Assembly (NCBI RefSeq): GCF_964340395.1
Contig: NC_135567.1
Location: 2,593,109 to 2,657,108, forward strand
Direction: 5' to 3'
From: Glandiceps talaboti
Taxonomy: Eukaryota > Hemichordata > Enteropneusta > Spengelidae
Length of the DNA: 64,000 nt
The notes under the pieces are model-generated. The model was not told the DNA's origin and ran no database searches. It was given only the letters and a program-made list of their open reading frames with translations. Within the stretch, counting starts at the first letter, position 1; the number at the start of each line of letters is the position of its first letter. The position numbers and the translations under genes are program-made. Of this stretch, positions 12,698-26,123 are shown piece by piece.

Positions 12698-13475
12698 GTT
12701 CCCGCCAGACAAAGTCTGGGATGGGGACTTATGGATTGGGTTCCATCTATCCGTCTGTCCGGAGCTGTTTCTTGGAGACGTCTGGACCGATTTTTTTCAA
12801 ACCTGGTACAGGGGCATTATACTATGGCAAACATATGCACGTCAATTTGTTTTATGATACAATCCAATATGGCTGCCTTGCATTTTGTTTGTGAATTTTC
12901 CATGTCCAAAGCCATAACTCAGACATGCTTGAACAGATCTCATTCAAAGTTGGTATTAGGACATTGTTCTATGACATACATGTGCATATCCATTTCCGTC
13001 ATGATTCAATCTGATATGGATGGCTGGCAGCCATTTTGTTGGTGCAGTTTTCATGTCCATTGCAAAGCCATAACTCAGAATTGCTTGAAGAGCCCCCCCC
13101 CCCATACCCGACCCATCCTTTCTTGTTGAATGGTTTATTCCATGACATCATCTTGAAGAGTAGGTATGTCCCGTGTCCAATGAGGAGACACAGTATGAGT
13201 AGGCATGTGTCATGTCCAACGAGCAGACACAACATATCTAAGTCTGTTTGATTTAGCTTCACAAGTGTTGTTGCGTGATCAGGGTAGTGATATCAAGAAA
13301 TCAAATTGTAATTTTTTGTGTATCAAACTAATTGTATCATTGTTGGGTGCAATGACTTTACTAGAGATAAGAAGCACAGGAATCAACATCAAAATGACAA
13401 CATAAACTGCCAGTTCCTTAAATTAAAACCAAATCATAGTGGGGACTATGTCATTCTCAATGACTTGTTAAATTA
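12698..13475 (+). mobile_element. AGTCCCC-type non-autonomous element, short copy
   Basis: It begins with 'AGTTCCCGCCAGACAAAGTC' and 'GGGGACTTATGGATTGGGTT' and ends with 'AGTGGGGACTATGTCATT..CAATGACTTGTTA'. The same start and end bracket a longer copy at 58,231-59,310. The ends are complementary around AGTCCCC/GGGGACT. The body carries about two units of the roughly 150-bp repeat with 'CCATAACTCAGACATGCTTGAACAGA'-like sequence and 'CAATATGGCTGCC'. No protein is encoded. Confidence 0.7.
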
Positions 13476-13877
13476 CCGTCGGAAACATCAGATGAGATCT
13501 TTACAGTGATGAAAAAGCCGCAGAAAATATCAATTTTTTTAGTCTTTCAGGAAAAATACAGCAAAGGCATTTGCTGAGCTGCTTTTATTACAAACTTCTG
13601 TTACCAAGACAACTGGTATCAATATCACCAAAATATGAAGGTATTATCGCAGGGTCCTGAAAGTGCTGCAGATATGACACAAGTGTCTATATATAGGTTT
13701 AGGGGACGGGCAACACACTTATCACATGATCTTTTTGATCCAAGCTCAAGGTCATAGTCTAATTACAAGGACACTGAAATATTTTCACTTTGTTAATCGA
13801 AATATTCACAGGTGTTTTCCCTAACTACCACTAAGACATAATGTGTAAGACTGCAAATCTATTAATATACATATTGT
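13476..13877. other. No gene recognised
   Basis: AT-rich flank between an inverted-repeat element and the 56-bp satellite. The last part shows diverged satellite-like words ('TGTAGACTGCAATCTAC'). Confidence 0.5.
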
Positions 13878-16800
13878 AGACTGCAATCTACTTTTGTACA
13901 AATAAACACTAACAGACCAGACATTCACTATAGTCTACACTTGTACACATAGAAATACTCACTGACTAGACTATTACCATAGACTTCAGTCTACACTAGT
14001 ACACATAGAAATACTCACTGACTAGACTATTACCATAGACTTCAGTCTACACTTGTACACATAGAAATACTCACTGACTAGACTATTACCATAGACTTCA
14101 GTCTACACTTGTACACATAGAAATACTCACTGACTAGACTATTACCATAGACTTCAGTCTACACTAGTACACATAGAAATACTCACTGACTAGACTATTA
14201 CCATAGACTTCAGTCTACACTTGTACACATAGGAATACTCACTGACTAGACTATTACCTTAGACTTCAGTCTACACTTGTACACATATAAATACTCACTG
14301 ACTAGACTATTACCTTAGACTATAGTCTACACTTGTACACATATAAATACTCACTGACTAGACTATTACCATAGTCTATAGTCTACACTTGTACACATAG
14401 AAATACTCACTGACTAGACTATTACCTTAGACTTCAGTCTACACTTGTACACATATAAATACTCACTGACTAGACTATTACCATAGACTATAGTCTACAC
14501 TTGTACACATAGAAATACTCACTGACTAGACTATTACCATAGACTTCAGTCTACACTAGTACACATATAAATACTCACTGACTAGACTATTACCTTAGAC
14601 TATAGTCTACACTTGTACACATAGAAATACTCACTGACTAGACTATTACCATAGACTTCAGTCTACACTTGTACACATAGAAATACTCACTGACTAGACT
14701 ATTACCATAGACTTCAGTCTACACTTGTACACATAGAAATACTCACTGACTAGACTATTACCATAGACTTCAGTCTACACTAGTACACATATAAATACTC
14801 ACTGACTAGACTATTACCTTAGATTTCAGTCTACACTTGTACACATAGAAATACTCACTGACTAGACTATTACCATAGACTTCAGTCTACACTTGTACAC
14901 ATAGAAATACTCACTGACTAGACTATTACCATAGACTTCAGTCTACACTTGTACACATAGAAATACTCACTGACTAGACTATTACCTTAGACTTCAGTCT
15001 ACACTTGTACACATATAAATACTCACTGACTAGACTATTACCATAGACTATAGTCTACACTTGTACACATAAAAAATACTCACTGACTAGACTATTACCA
15101 TAGACTTCAGTCTACACTAGTACACATATAAATACTCACTGACTAGACTATTACCTTAGACTATAGTCTACACTTGTACACATATAAATACTCACTGACT
15201 AGAATATTACCATAGACTTCAGTCTACACTTGTACACATAGAAATACTCACTGACTAGACTATTACCATAGACTTCAGTCTACACTTGTACACATAGAAA
15301 TACTCACTGACTAGACTATTACCATAGACTTCAGTCTACACTAGTACACATATAAATACTCACTGACTAGACTATTACCTTAGACTTCAGTCTACACTTG
15401 TACACATAGAAATACTCACTGACTAGACTATTACCTTAGACTATAGTCTACACTTGTACACATAGAAATACTCACTGACTAGACTATTACCATAGACTTC
15501 AGTCTACACTTGTACACATAGAAATACTCACTGACTAGACTATTACCATAGACTTCAGTCTACACTTGTACACATAGAAATACTCACTGACTAGACTATT
15601 ACCATAGACTTCAGTCTACACTTGTACACATAGAAATACTCACTGACTAGACTATTACCATAGACTTCAGTCTACACTTGTACACATAGAAATACTCACT
15701 GACTAGACTAGTACCATAGACTTCAGTCTACACTTGTACACATAGAAATACTCACTGACTAGACTATTACCATAGACTTCAGTCTACACTTGTACACATA
15801 GAAAAACTCACTGACTAGACTATAACCATAGACTTCAGTCTACACTTGTACACATATAAATACTCACTGACTAGACTATTACCATAGACTATAGTCTACA
15901 CTTGTACACATAGAAATACTCACTGACTAGACTATTACCATAGACTTCAGTCTACACTAGTACACATATAAATACTTACTGACTAGACTATTACCTTAGA
16001 CTATAGTCTACACTTGTACACATATAAATACTCACTGACTAGACTATTACCATAGACTTCAGTCTACACTTGTACACATAGAAATACTCACTGACTAGAC
16101 TATTACCATAGACTTCAGTCTACACTTGTACACATAGAAATACTCACTGACTAGACTATTACCATAGACTTCAGTCTACACTAGTACACATATAAATACT
16201 CACTGACTAGACTATTACCTTAGACTTCAGTCTACACTTGTACACATAGAAATACTCACTGACTAGACTATTACCATAGACTATAGTCTACACTTGTACA
16301 CATAGAAATACTCACTGACTAGACTATTACCATAGACTTCAGTCTACACTTGTACACATAGAAATACTCACTGACTAGACTATTACCTTAGACTTCAGTC
16401 TACACTTGTACACATAGAAATACTCACTGACTAGACTATTAATTACCATAGACTTCAGTCTACACTTGTACACATAGAAATACTCACTGACTAGACTATT
16501 ACCATAGACTTCAGTCTACACTTGTACACATAGAAATACTGACTGACTAGACTATTACCATAGACTTCAGTCTACACTTGTACACATAGAAATACTCACT
16601 GACTAGACTATTAATTACCATAGACTTCAGTCTACACTTGTACACATAGAAATACTGACTGACTAGACTATTACCATAGACTTCAGTCTACACTTGTACA
16701 CATAGAAATACTCACTGACTAGACTATTACCATAGACTTCAGTCTACACTTGTACACATATAAATACTCACTGACTAGACTATTACCATAGACTTCAGTC

Positions 16801-19324
16801 TACACTTGTACACATAGAAATACACACTGACTAGACTAGTACCATAGACTTCAGTCTACACTTGTACACATAGAAATACTCACTGACTAGACTATTACCA
16901 TAGACTTCAGTCTACACTTGTACACATAGAAAAACTCACTGACTAGACTATAACCATAGACTTCAGTCTACACTTGTACACATATAAATACTCACTGACT
17001 AGACTATTACCATAGACTATAGTCTAAACTTGTACACATAGAAATACTCACTGACTAGACTATTACCATAGACTTCAGTCTACACTAGTACACATATAAA
17101 TACTCACTGACTAGACTATTACCTTAGACTATAGTCTACACTTGTACACATATAAATACTCACTGACTAGACTATTACCATAGACTTCAGTCTACACTTG
17201 TACACATAGAAATACTCACTGACTAGACTATTACCATAGACTTCAGTCTACACTTGTACACATAGAAATACTCACTGACTAGACTATTACCATAGACTTC
17301 AGTCTACACTAGTACACATATAAATACTCACTGACTAGACTATTACCTTAGACTTCAGTCTACACTTGTACACATAGAAATACTCACTGACTAGACTATT
17401 ACCTTAGACTATAGTCTACACTTGTACACATAGAAATACTCACTGACTAGACTATTACCATAGACTTCAGTCTACACTTGTACACATAGAAATACTCACT
17501 GACTAGACTATTACCATAGACTTCAGTCTACACTTGTACACATAGAAATACTCACTGACTAGACTATTACCTTAGACTTAATTCAGTCTACACTTGTACA
17601 CATAGAAATACTCACTGACTAGACTATTAATTACCATAGACTTCAGTCTACACTTGTACACATAGAAATACTCACTGACTAGACTATTACCATAGACTTC
17701 AGTCTACACTTGTACACATAGAAATACTGACTGACTAGACTATTACCATAGACGTCAGTCTACACTTGTACACATAGAAATACTCACTGACTAGACTATT
17801 ACCATAGACTTCAGTCTACACTTGTACACATATAAATACTCACTGACTAGACTATTACCATAGACTTCAGTCTACACTTGTACACATAGAAATACTCACT
17901 GACTAGACTATTACCATAGACTTCAGTCTACACTTGTACACATAGAAATACTCACTGACTAGACTATTACCATAGACTTCAGTCTACACTTGTACACATA
18001 GAAATACTCACTGACTAGACTATTACCATAGACTTCAGTCTACACTTGTACACATAGAAATACTGACTGACTAGACTATTACCATAGACTTCAGTCTACA
18101 CTTGTACACATAGAAATACTCACTGACTAGACTATTACCATAGACTTCAGTCTACACTTGTACACATAGAAATACTGACTGACTAGACTATTACCATAGA
18201 CTTCAGTCTACACTTGTACACATAGAAATACTCACTGACTAGACTATTACCTTAGACTATAGTCTACACTTGTACACATATAAATACTCACTGACTAGAC
18301 TATTACCATAGACTTCAGTCTACACTTGTACACATAGAAATACTCACTGACTAGACTATTACCATAGACTTCAGTCTACACTTGTACACATAGAAATACT
18401 CACTGACTAGACTATTACCTTAGACTTAATTCAGTCTACACTTGTACACATAGAAATACTCACTGACTAGACTATTAATTACCATAGACTTCAGTCTACA
18501 CTTGTACACATAGAAATACTCACTGACTAGACTATTACCATAGACTTCAGTCTACACTTGTACACATAGAAATACTGACTGACTAGACTATTACCATAGA
18601 CTTCAGTCTACACTTGTACACATAGAAATACTCACTGACTAGACTATTACCATAGACTTCAGTCTACACTTGTACACATAGAAATACTCACTGACTAGAC
18701 TATTACCATAGACTTCAGTCTACACTTGTACACATAGAAATACTCACTGACTAGACTATTACCATAGACTTCAGTCTACACTTGTACACATAGAAATACT
18801 CACTGACTAGACTATTACCATAGACTTCAGTCTACACTTGTACACATAGAAATACTCACTGACTAGACTATTACCATAGACTTCAGTCTACACTTGTACA
18901 CATAGAAATACTCACTGACTAGACTATTACCATAGACTTCAGTCTACACTTGTACACATAGAAATACTCACTGACTAGACTATTACCATAGACTTCAGTC
19001 TACACTTGTACACATAGAAATACTGACTGACTAGACTATTACCATAGACTTCAGTCTACACTTGTACACATAGAAATACTCACTGACTAGACTATTACCA
19101 TAGACTTCAGTCTACACTAGTACACATAGAAATACTCACTGACTAGACTATTACCATAGACTTCAGTCTACACTTGTACACATAGAAATACTCACTGACT
19201 AGACTATTACCATAGACTTCAGTCTACACTTGTACACATATAAATACTCACTGACTAGACTATTACCATAGACTTCAGTCTACACTTGTGCACATAGAAA
19301 TACTCACTGACTAGACAATTACCA
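13878..19324. repeat. 56-bp satellite array, left part (about 96 monomers)
   Basis: The monomer runs TAGACTTCAGTCTACACTTG, TACACATAGAAATACTCACT, GACTAGACTATTACCA. It contains the inverted pair AGACT-tc-AGTCT; a common variant is TAGACTATAGTCTA, a perfect 14-bp palindrome. Monomers at the left edge are strongly diverged and inner ones nearly identical, as expected from unequal exchange. Rare variants recur at fixed larger spacings, showing higher-order duplication. Stops occur in all frames, so nothing is coded. The array is interrupted by an inserted element and resumes at 26,124. Confidence 0.97.
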
Positions 19325-19489
19325 CACTACCAGAAATGAAATTCTTGAGACAAGAAAAAAATTCTTCACACAAGAAAAAAATTCTTGAGACAAGAATCAG
19401 TAGGTTAAGAATTGCAATTCTTGAAAATTCTAACCGATAAATTCTTATATCAAGAATTTTTTTCTTATGCAAGGTTTATCCAAAAATCT

Positions 19490-20640
19490 TGTCCTAAGAA
19501 CTTGTTTCAAGAATATTCAAGAAAAATAATTCTTGTCTCAAGAATATTCAAGAAAGAGAATTCTTGTCCCAAGAATATTCAAGAAAGAGAATTCTTGTCC
19601 CAAGAATATTCTCAAGAATAAGTTCTTGTCTCAAGAATATTCAAGAAACAGAATTCTTGTCCCAAGAATAATCAAGAAAGAGGATTCTTGTGCCAAGATT
19701 ATTCAAGAAAGAGAATTCTTGTCCAAAGAACATTCAAGGAAAAGAAGAATTCTCCCAAGAATATTCAAGAAAAGGGAATCTTGTCCCAAGAATATTCAAG
19801 AAAGAGAATTCTTGTCCCAAGAATTTTCAAGAAAGAGAATTCTTGTCCTGAGAATTATCAAGAAAAAGAATTCTTGTCCCAAGAATATTCAAGAAAAAGA
19901 ATTCTTGTCCCAAGAATATTCAAGAAAGAGCATTCTTGTCCCAAGAATATTCAAGAAAGAGAATTCTTGTCCCAAGAATTATCAAGAAAAAGAATTCTTG
20001 TCCCAAGAATATTCAAGAAAGAGAATTCTTGTCCCAAGAATATTCAAGAAAGAGAATTCTTGTCCCAAGAATATTCAGGTAAAAGAATTCTTGTCTTAAG
20101 AATAATCAAGAAATAGAACTCTTGTCCCAAGAATATTCAAGAAAGAGAATTCTTGTCTCAAGAATATTCAAGAAAAAGAATTCTTGTCTCAAGAATATTC
20201 AAGAAAGAGAATTCTTGTCTCAAGAATAATCAAGAAATTGAATTCTTGTCCCAAGAATATTCAAGAAATAGAATTCTTGTCTCAAGAATGTTCAAGAAAT
20301 AGAATTCTTGTCCCAAGAATATTCAAGAAACAGAATTCTTGTCCCAAGAATGTTCAAGAAATAGAATTCTTGTCTCAAGAATATTCAAGAAAGAGAATTC
20401 TTGTCCCAAGAATATTCAAGAAAAAGAATTCTTGTCCCAAGAATATTCAAGAAAGAGAATTCTTGTCTCAAGAATATTTAGGAAAAAGAATTCTTGCCTC
20501 AAGAATATTCAAGCAACAGAATTCTTGGCCCAAGAATATTCAAGAAAGAGAATTCTTGTCCTAAGAATATTCAAGAAAGAGAATTCTTGTCTCAAGAATA
20601 TGCAAGAAAAAGAATTCTTATCTGGAGAATATTTAAGGAA
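19490..20640 (+). repeat. 31-bp tandem array, about 37 units, heat-shock-element-like
   Basis: The unit is AGAATATTCAAGAAAGAGAA followed by TTCTTGTCCCA. Each unit combines the palindrome GAATTC with AGAAT-ATTCA-AGAAA, three alternating nGAAn pentamers. Since 31 is not a multiple of 3 and the unit has no stop in any forward frame, all three plus frames are open; the predicted proteins of 126-188 residues are the same 31-residue cycle read in different registers and are not genes. Variation (ATTCAAG, GTTCAAG, TTATCAAG) is mild. Confidence 0.95.
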
Positions 20641-21900
20641 AAGTACTCATTATATGGAAAAAATGATTTCCATAAATACAGTCCCCTTTAATGAAAAATC
20701 TACCCCAAACAAAACTTGTAAATTTTAAAACTTTTATTTACATAAGTAATGGCAATATACATAAAGTCAATAAAACTGTCATTAAATATTTTTTGAACTC
20801 TTCTAAAAATATAACATTTCAATGTCATGTAACACTTCAACCAGTTTCATCTTCTTTAAATACTTTCATATGCCATCATACATTTATCTTGTTTACAGTG
20901 AAATGAAATCTGGATATTAATTACAAGATATTTAGCCTAACTTAAACGGCCTCAGTCCATTGAAATAGTCCACTGGGCTTGCCCCAAAACTTAATGGACC
21001 TTGATTTCACAAGCTCAAGGATAAAAGTATGACATTGACAGACAACCCCAGAAGATTTGCTAATAGCCTATTTTACGACAGTTAACAGCAACAGGGTACC
21101 TACCCAAGAAATGCACACTTTCTGTAATTTTGATGGCAACAGAAATCTTAAATTGCAATAGGGAGACTTCATATTCAATTGCCCCTGAGTGAATCTCAAT
21201 TTTTACTTAAAGATTAAAAATCAAACAAATCATAGACATTGGCGAGAAATGGACTGGAAAGCAAGCAAAAGATCAAAGGAAATCAATTGTGTACAAATGG
21301 TAGAACTGATTTATTCCCCGTCAATTGGGTGCATTACTTTTTATCCAAAATATCCACTAAAAATAGGGATGTGCACAATTAATGTCAATGCAATCTGACC
21401 AATGACTTTGGACAAGAAGTCAAAATATCCTGATTGACCTGTGCAGAAAATAGCCATTCTCAGTGCACCAAATATCAAAGTAATCTGACTTCTGATTTCA
21501 GAAAAGAAGTGACAACGTAACTTTGAAAAAAAGGTCGATGAAGAAGTTGAAATAGAAAAGGCTGACAGACAGACAACAGAGAATCATCATAACTTTATAG
21601 CTTTACCTGGCTGTTGTTTCCAGTCCATTTCTCACCAATGCCCATGATCTAATTAACTTGAATTAAATATTTAAAAAATTAAATGCTCTTTCTATCAGGA
21701 GGAATTTCTTTGCACATAAAAAACTACAAGTTAGGAAAATGAGGATCAAATTAAAAAGTTAAACAACAATTGTTCCTACTCGCTGTCATCGTTCGTTAGG
21801 TACTACAATGTATCTATGGAGTTCCTTCAGCTTCTTCCTATAGTATACGATGTGTTCTTCATGTCATGTGGATTAGTAAATTTGTCCTGAAGTACCTGTT
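20641..21900. other. Middle of the nested element, no gene recognised
   Basis: Non-repetitive AT-rich sequence between the 31-bp array and the retrotransposon remnant. Frames at 20,691-20,906 and 21,189-21,398 carry no motif I recognise. A repeated phrase about fused-ring 'ATGGACTGGAAA'/'CAGTCCATTTCTCACCAATG' in opposite orientations (about 21,240-21,265 and 21,615-21,640) suggests a small inverted repeat. Confidence 0.45.
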
Positions 21901-21920
21901 CTTCGAGGAAGAGGTCATCA

Positions 21921-22400
21921 TCATCTTTCGGCTGTGCAGCAGTCGACCATAAGTTTCCTCCAGCCACAACGGTTTTGAGCCATTTTTGACAGTTGACCAT
22001 GATTCAGCATGCCATCTGCATCTCCCAGAAGATAGTGGATGTATTTTGAGAACAGGGTTCTTTGCCTTCCAGGTTTCCTCTTTCCATGTTTTGGGACATA
22101 CAATGCATACTCCTTGACAGGCTCCCCATCAGGCATGCGCAGTACATGTCCAAGGAATTTCAGTTGACGATTCCTGGCTCTCTCGACAAGGGGCACGGTC
22201 TCCGTAAGATTGTAGATAGTAACATTTGGTACTTTGTCAATCCTCTTGATGTTTAACATTATACGGTAACATGATGTGCCAAAGGAGTTGATTTTATTCT
22301 CCATATCCTTAGAGATTATCCATGACTCGCAGCCGTACAACAATATGGTGACACAAGTTGTACAAGGAAGAGGTAGGCTTGAGCTACACTGTCATGGTAA
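21921..22400 (-). pseudogene. Non-LTR retrotransposon reverse transcriptase, C-terminal fragment
   Basis: Reading leftward, the frame opens with LYGCESW, passes a Tyr/Arg-rich stretch (CYRIMLNIKRIDKV) and RARNRQLKFLGHVLRMPD, then GKRKPGRQR and a Trp/Cys-rich tail (NRCGWRKLMVDC). This order, 'LYGCE-W ... RRLKFLGH-LRM-D ... GRPR', is the familiar C-terminal end of endonuclease/reverse-transcriptase polyproteins of non-LTR elements. About 140 residues remain. The catalytic palm (YxDD) and the endonuclease are missing, and the sequence upstream of 22,343 continues only briefly before the frame breaks. The fragment is a dead 5'-truncated copy lying inside the nested element. The specific clade cannot be fixed from this piece. 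Confidence 0.75.
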
Positions 22401-23316
22401 CCAACCTGGAAAGTGAACAAGAAAGAAATTGTCTCAAAAGTTGTCAAAGACTTCCATAGTAATCGAGTACATTTTAATAATTATATCTATTGTTAAGTGT
22501 TGCCCATGACCTTGTCTTTGTAATAAGTGTTGAGAGCTTCTTGAGATAGTAAAACAAGACAAGTTACTGGGCTATGTAGGATGTTACTTCTGGAGATGTA
22601 CATGTAGCTAGGCAAGTTTCATGGCAATGTAAAATGTACCTACATGTAGGCCAGGCCACACCCACAATGGCTGATCTGTCAGTCTAATATATGCTAATCT
22701 GCACCTTTGCTAAGTACACATGCTCAAGATTGCATAAGGTTTATTTACATGGTGTTAGTTAGACTTTGAGTATATTGAGTGAAGTGTACTAAACATTGCT
22801 TACAGGATAAATTTGATGACATTGCAAGACCTTTCACTGGCAGGAGAGTCAAACTTTAAACCTCAAGCCCAGTGTAACAATGGCCATGATAACATTTATA
22901 CAGATTCAAAGTTCTGAAGAATGTGAAATAATTGCACTTACCAAAGAATGCCCTTCAGATTGCTTCTTTAACGTCTTCATTTTTAAACTTGTTGATAGAC
23001 TCTGAACACAACAGAAGCCACTCTCTAAGCTGGGTACAATCTTTTTTCTAAAACCGGTCAAGGTTAAACCATCTTTTCAAGCTTATGATATATGATGCAG
23101 GATCAAAAATGACAATGTTGTCAATCTTCTAACAAAGTATGGTGTGCAGTTGTGAATTCAAAAATGGAGCCAAATGATGCTATCCCAGAAAGCATCAGGT
23201 CTGCCCACACACTTCCATATATGGCCATATATACAAGCTTGACCAATGGAGACACACTATTAACAAAAGGGATATATCCTTTTGTTTGTGCATGGAGTCT
23301 AACTGACAATCTCATA
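22401..23316. other. Middle of the nested element, no gene recognised
   Basis: Non-repetitive sequence between the reverse transcriptase remnant and the 92-bp array. The frames at 23,121-23,390 overlap on both strands and show no known domain. Confidence 0.45.
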
Positions 23317-25870
23317 CTTGTACCAAGAATTGTTGGGCAAGAAAACTCAAAAATGCATGGCTGAACAAGAAAAAGTAAGAATTCCATTCTTGTACCAAGA
23401 ATTGTTGGGCAAGAAACCCCAAGAATTCATTTCTTGTATCAAGAATGCATGGGTTGACAAGAAAAAGTAAGAATTTCATTCTTGTACCAAGAATTCTTGC
23501 TCAAGAAAACTCAAGAACTCAATTCTTGTAACAAGAATGCATGGGTTGACAAGAAAAAGTAAGAATTTCATTCTTGTACCAAGAATTCTAGCTCAAGAAA
23601 ACTCAAGAATTCAATTCTTGTAACAAGAATGCATGGGTTGACAAGAAAAAGTAAGAATTTCATTCTTGTGCCAAGAATTCTTGCTCAAGAAAACTCAAGA
23701 ATTCAATTCTTGTTTCAAGAATGTTTCAAGAAAACTCAAGAATTCAATTCTTGTTTCAAGAATGCATGGGTTGACAAGAAAAAGTAAGAATCTCATTCTT
23801 GTGCCAAGAATTCTTGGGCAAGAAAACTAAAGAATTCCATTCTTGTTTCAAGAATGCATGGGTTGACAAGAAAAAGTAAGAATTTCATTCTTGTACCAAT
23901 AATTCTTGGGCTAGAAAACTCAAGAACTCAATTCTTGTTTCAAGAATGCATGGGTTGACAAGAAAAAGTAAGAATCTCATTCTTGTACCAAGAATTCTTG
24001 CTCAAGAAAACTCAAGAACTCAATTCTTGTTTCAAGAATGCAGGGGTTGACAAGAAAAAGTAAGAATTTCATTCTTGTACCAAGAATTCTAGCTCAAGAA
24101 AACTCAAGAATTCAATTCTTGTAACAAGAATGCATGGGTTGACAAGAAAAAGTAAGAATCTCATTCTTGTGCCAAGAATTCTTGCTCAAGAAAACTCAAG
24201 ATTTCAATTCTTGTTTCAAGAATGCATGGGTTGACAAGAAAAAGTAAGAATCTCATTCTTGTGCCAAGAATTCTTGGGCAAGAAAACTCAAGAATTCAAT
24301 TCTTGTTTCAAGAATGCATGGGTTGACAAGAAAAAGTAAGAATTTCATTCTTGTACCAAGAATTCTTGGGCTAGAAAACTCAAGAACTCAATTCTTGTTT
24401 CAAGAATGCAGGGGTTGACAAGAAAAAGTAAGAATTTCATTCTTGTACCAAGAATTCTAGCTCAAGAAAACTCAAGAATTCAATTCTTGTAACAAGAATG
24501 CATGGGTTGACAAGAAAAAGTAAGAATTTCATTCTTGTGCCAAGAATTCTTGCTCAAGAAAACTCAAGATTTCAATTCTTGTAACAAGAATGCATGGGTT
24601 GACAAGAAAAAGTAAGAATCTCATTCTTGTGCCAAGAATTCTTGCTCAAGAAAACTCAAGAATTCAATTCTTGTAACAAGAATGCATGGGCTGACAAGAA
24701 AAAGTAAGAATTTCATTCTTGTACCAAGAATTCTTGGGCAAGAAAACTCAAGAACTCAATTCTTGCAACAAGAATGCATGGGTTGACAAGAAAAAGTAAG
24801 AATCTCATTCTTGTGCCAAGAATTGTTGGGCAAGAAAACTCAAGAATTCAATTCTTGTATCAAGAATGCATGGGTTGACAAGAAAAAGTAAGAATTTCAT
24901 TCTTGTACCAAGAATTCTAGCTCAAGAAAACTGAAGAATTCAATTCTTGTATTAAGAATGCATGGGTTGACAAGAAAAAGTAAGAATTTCATTCTTGTAC
25001 CAAGAATTCTAGCTCAAGAAAACTCAAGAATTCAATTCTTGTATTAAGAATGCATGGGTTGACAAGAAAAAGTAAGAATTTCATTCTTGTACCAAGAATT
25101 CTTGCTCAAGAAAACTCAAGAATTCCATTCTTGTTTCAAGAATGCATGGGTTGACAAGAAAAAGTAAGAATTTCATTCTTGTACCAAGAATTCTTGCTCA
25201 AGAAAACTCAAGAATTCCATTCTTGTTTCAAGAATGCATGGGTTGACAAGAAAAAGTAAGAATTTCATTCTTGTACCAAGAATTCTTGGGCTAGAAAACT
25301 CAAGAACTCAATTCTTGTAACAAGAATGCATGGGTTGACAAGAAAAAGTAAGAATTTCATTCTTGTATCAAGAATTCTTGGGCAAGAAAACTCAAGAACT
25401 CAATTCTTGTAACAAGAATGCATGGGTTGACAAGAAAAAGTAAGAATCTCATTCTTGTGCCAAGAATTCTTGGGCAAGAAAACTCAAGAATTCAATTCTT
25501 GTATCAAGAATGCATGGGTTAACAAGAAAAAGTAAGAATTTCATTCTTGTACCAAGAATTCTTGCTCAAGAAAACTCAAGAATTCAATTCTTGTTTCAAG
25601 AATGCATGGGTTGACAAGAAAAAGTAAGAATTTCATTCTTGTACCAAGAATTCTTGGGCAAGAAAATCAAGAACTCAATTCTTGTAACAAGAATACATGG
25701 GTTGACAAGAAAAAGTAAGAATTTTATTCTTGTGAGAAGAATTGCTGAGCAAGAAAACTCAAGAATTCAATTCTTGTATTAAGAATGCATGGGTTGACAA
25801 GCATAAGTAAGAATTTTATTCTTGTACCAAGATTTTTGTGCAAGAAAACTCAAGAATTCAAATCTCATAT
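23317..25870 (+). repeat. 92-bp tandem array, about 27 units
   Basis: The unit runs CAAGAATGCATGGGTTGACA, AGAAAAAGTAAGAATTTCAT, TCTTGTACCAAGAATTCTTG, CTCAAGAAAACTCAAGAATT, CAATTCTTGTTT. Spacing of GCATGGGTTGAC is 92 bp (23,447, 23,539, 23,631). The unit is close to three times 31 bp and is built from the same CAAGAA/TTCTTG words as the left array, so the two probably share an origin by divergence and trimer amplification. Stops in all frames exclude coding. Confidence 0.95.
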
Positions 25871-26123
25871 GAAGAATATGTATTGTACATTTCATTGGAG
25901 ATTCTTATGATGAGAATTGCCTTTCTTGATGTTAAGATTCAATAAGAAAAAATTCTTGGGGCAAGAAAAAATTCTTGTGTCAAGAATTTATTCCATACAT
26001 TTTGGCATTTTGCATACTTGAACTTTCTTATTTATTCTTGAACATGCTTGTTTGTTCTTAATTTTCTTGTGTCAAGAATTTTTTTCTTGAGACAAGAAAG
26101 TAAGAATTTTATTTCTGGTAGTG

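Larger units (their letters stand above)
19325..26123. mobile_element. 6.8-kb CACTA-like inverted-repeat element nested in the satellite
   Basis: The left end starts CACTACCAGAAAT and the right end, read as reverse complement, starts the same; about 21 of the first 22 bases agree. The dinucleotide CA sits on both sides (19,323-19,324 and 26,124-26,125). Removing the element and one CA rebuilds an intact 56-bp monomer, so this is a clean insertion. Inside are a 31-bp array (19,490-20,640), a middle with a decayed reverse transcriptase piece (21,921-22,400), and a 92-bp array (23,317-25,870). CAC termini are typical of the CMC (EnSpm/Chapaev) transposons. Those usually make 3- or 4-bp duplications, so the 2-bp CA leaves the family open. 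No transposase of its own is seen. Confidence 0.85.

Noticed and set aside
19412-20728. Overlapping lysine/glutamate-rich frames of up to 188 codons
   Set aside because: All are the same 31-bp repeat read in three forward frames; no start or splice evidence.
23121-23390. Overlapping frames on both strands near the 92-bp array
   Set aside because: Neither shows a known motif, and part of each lies in repeat sequence.
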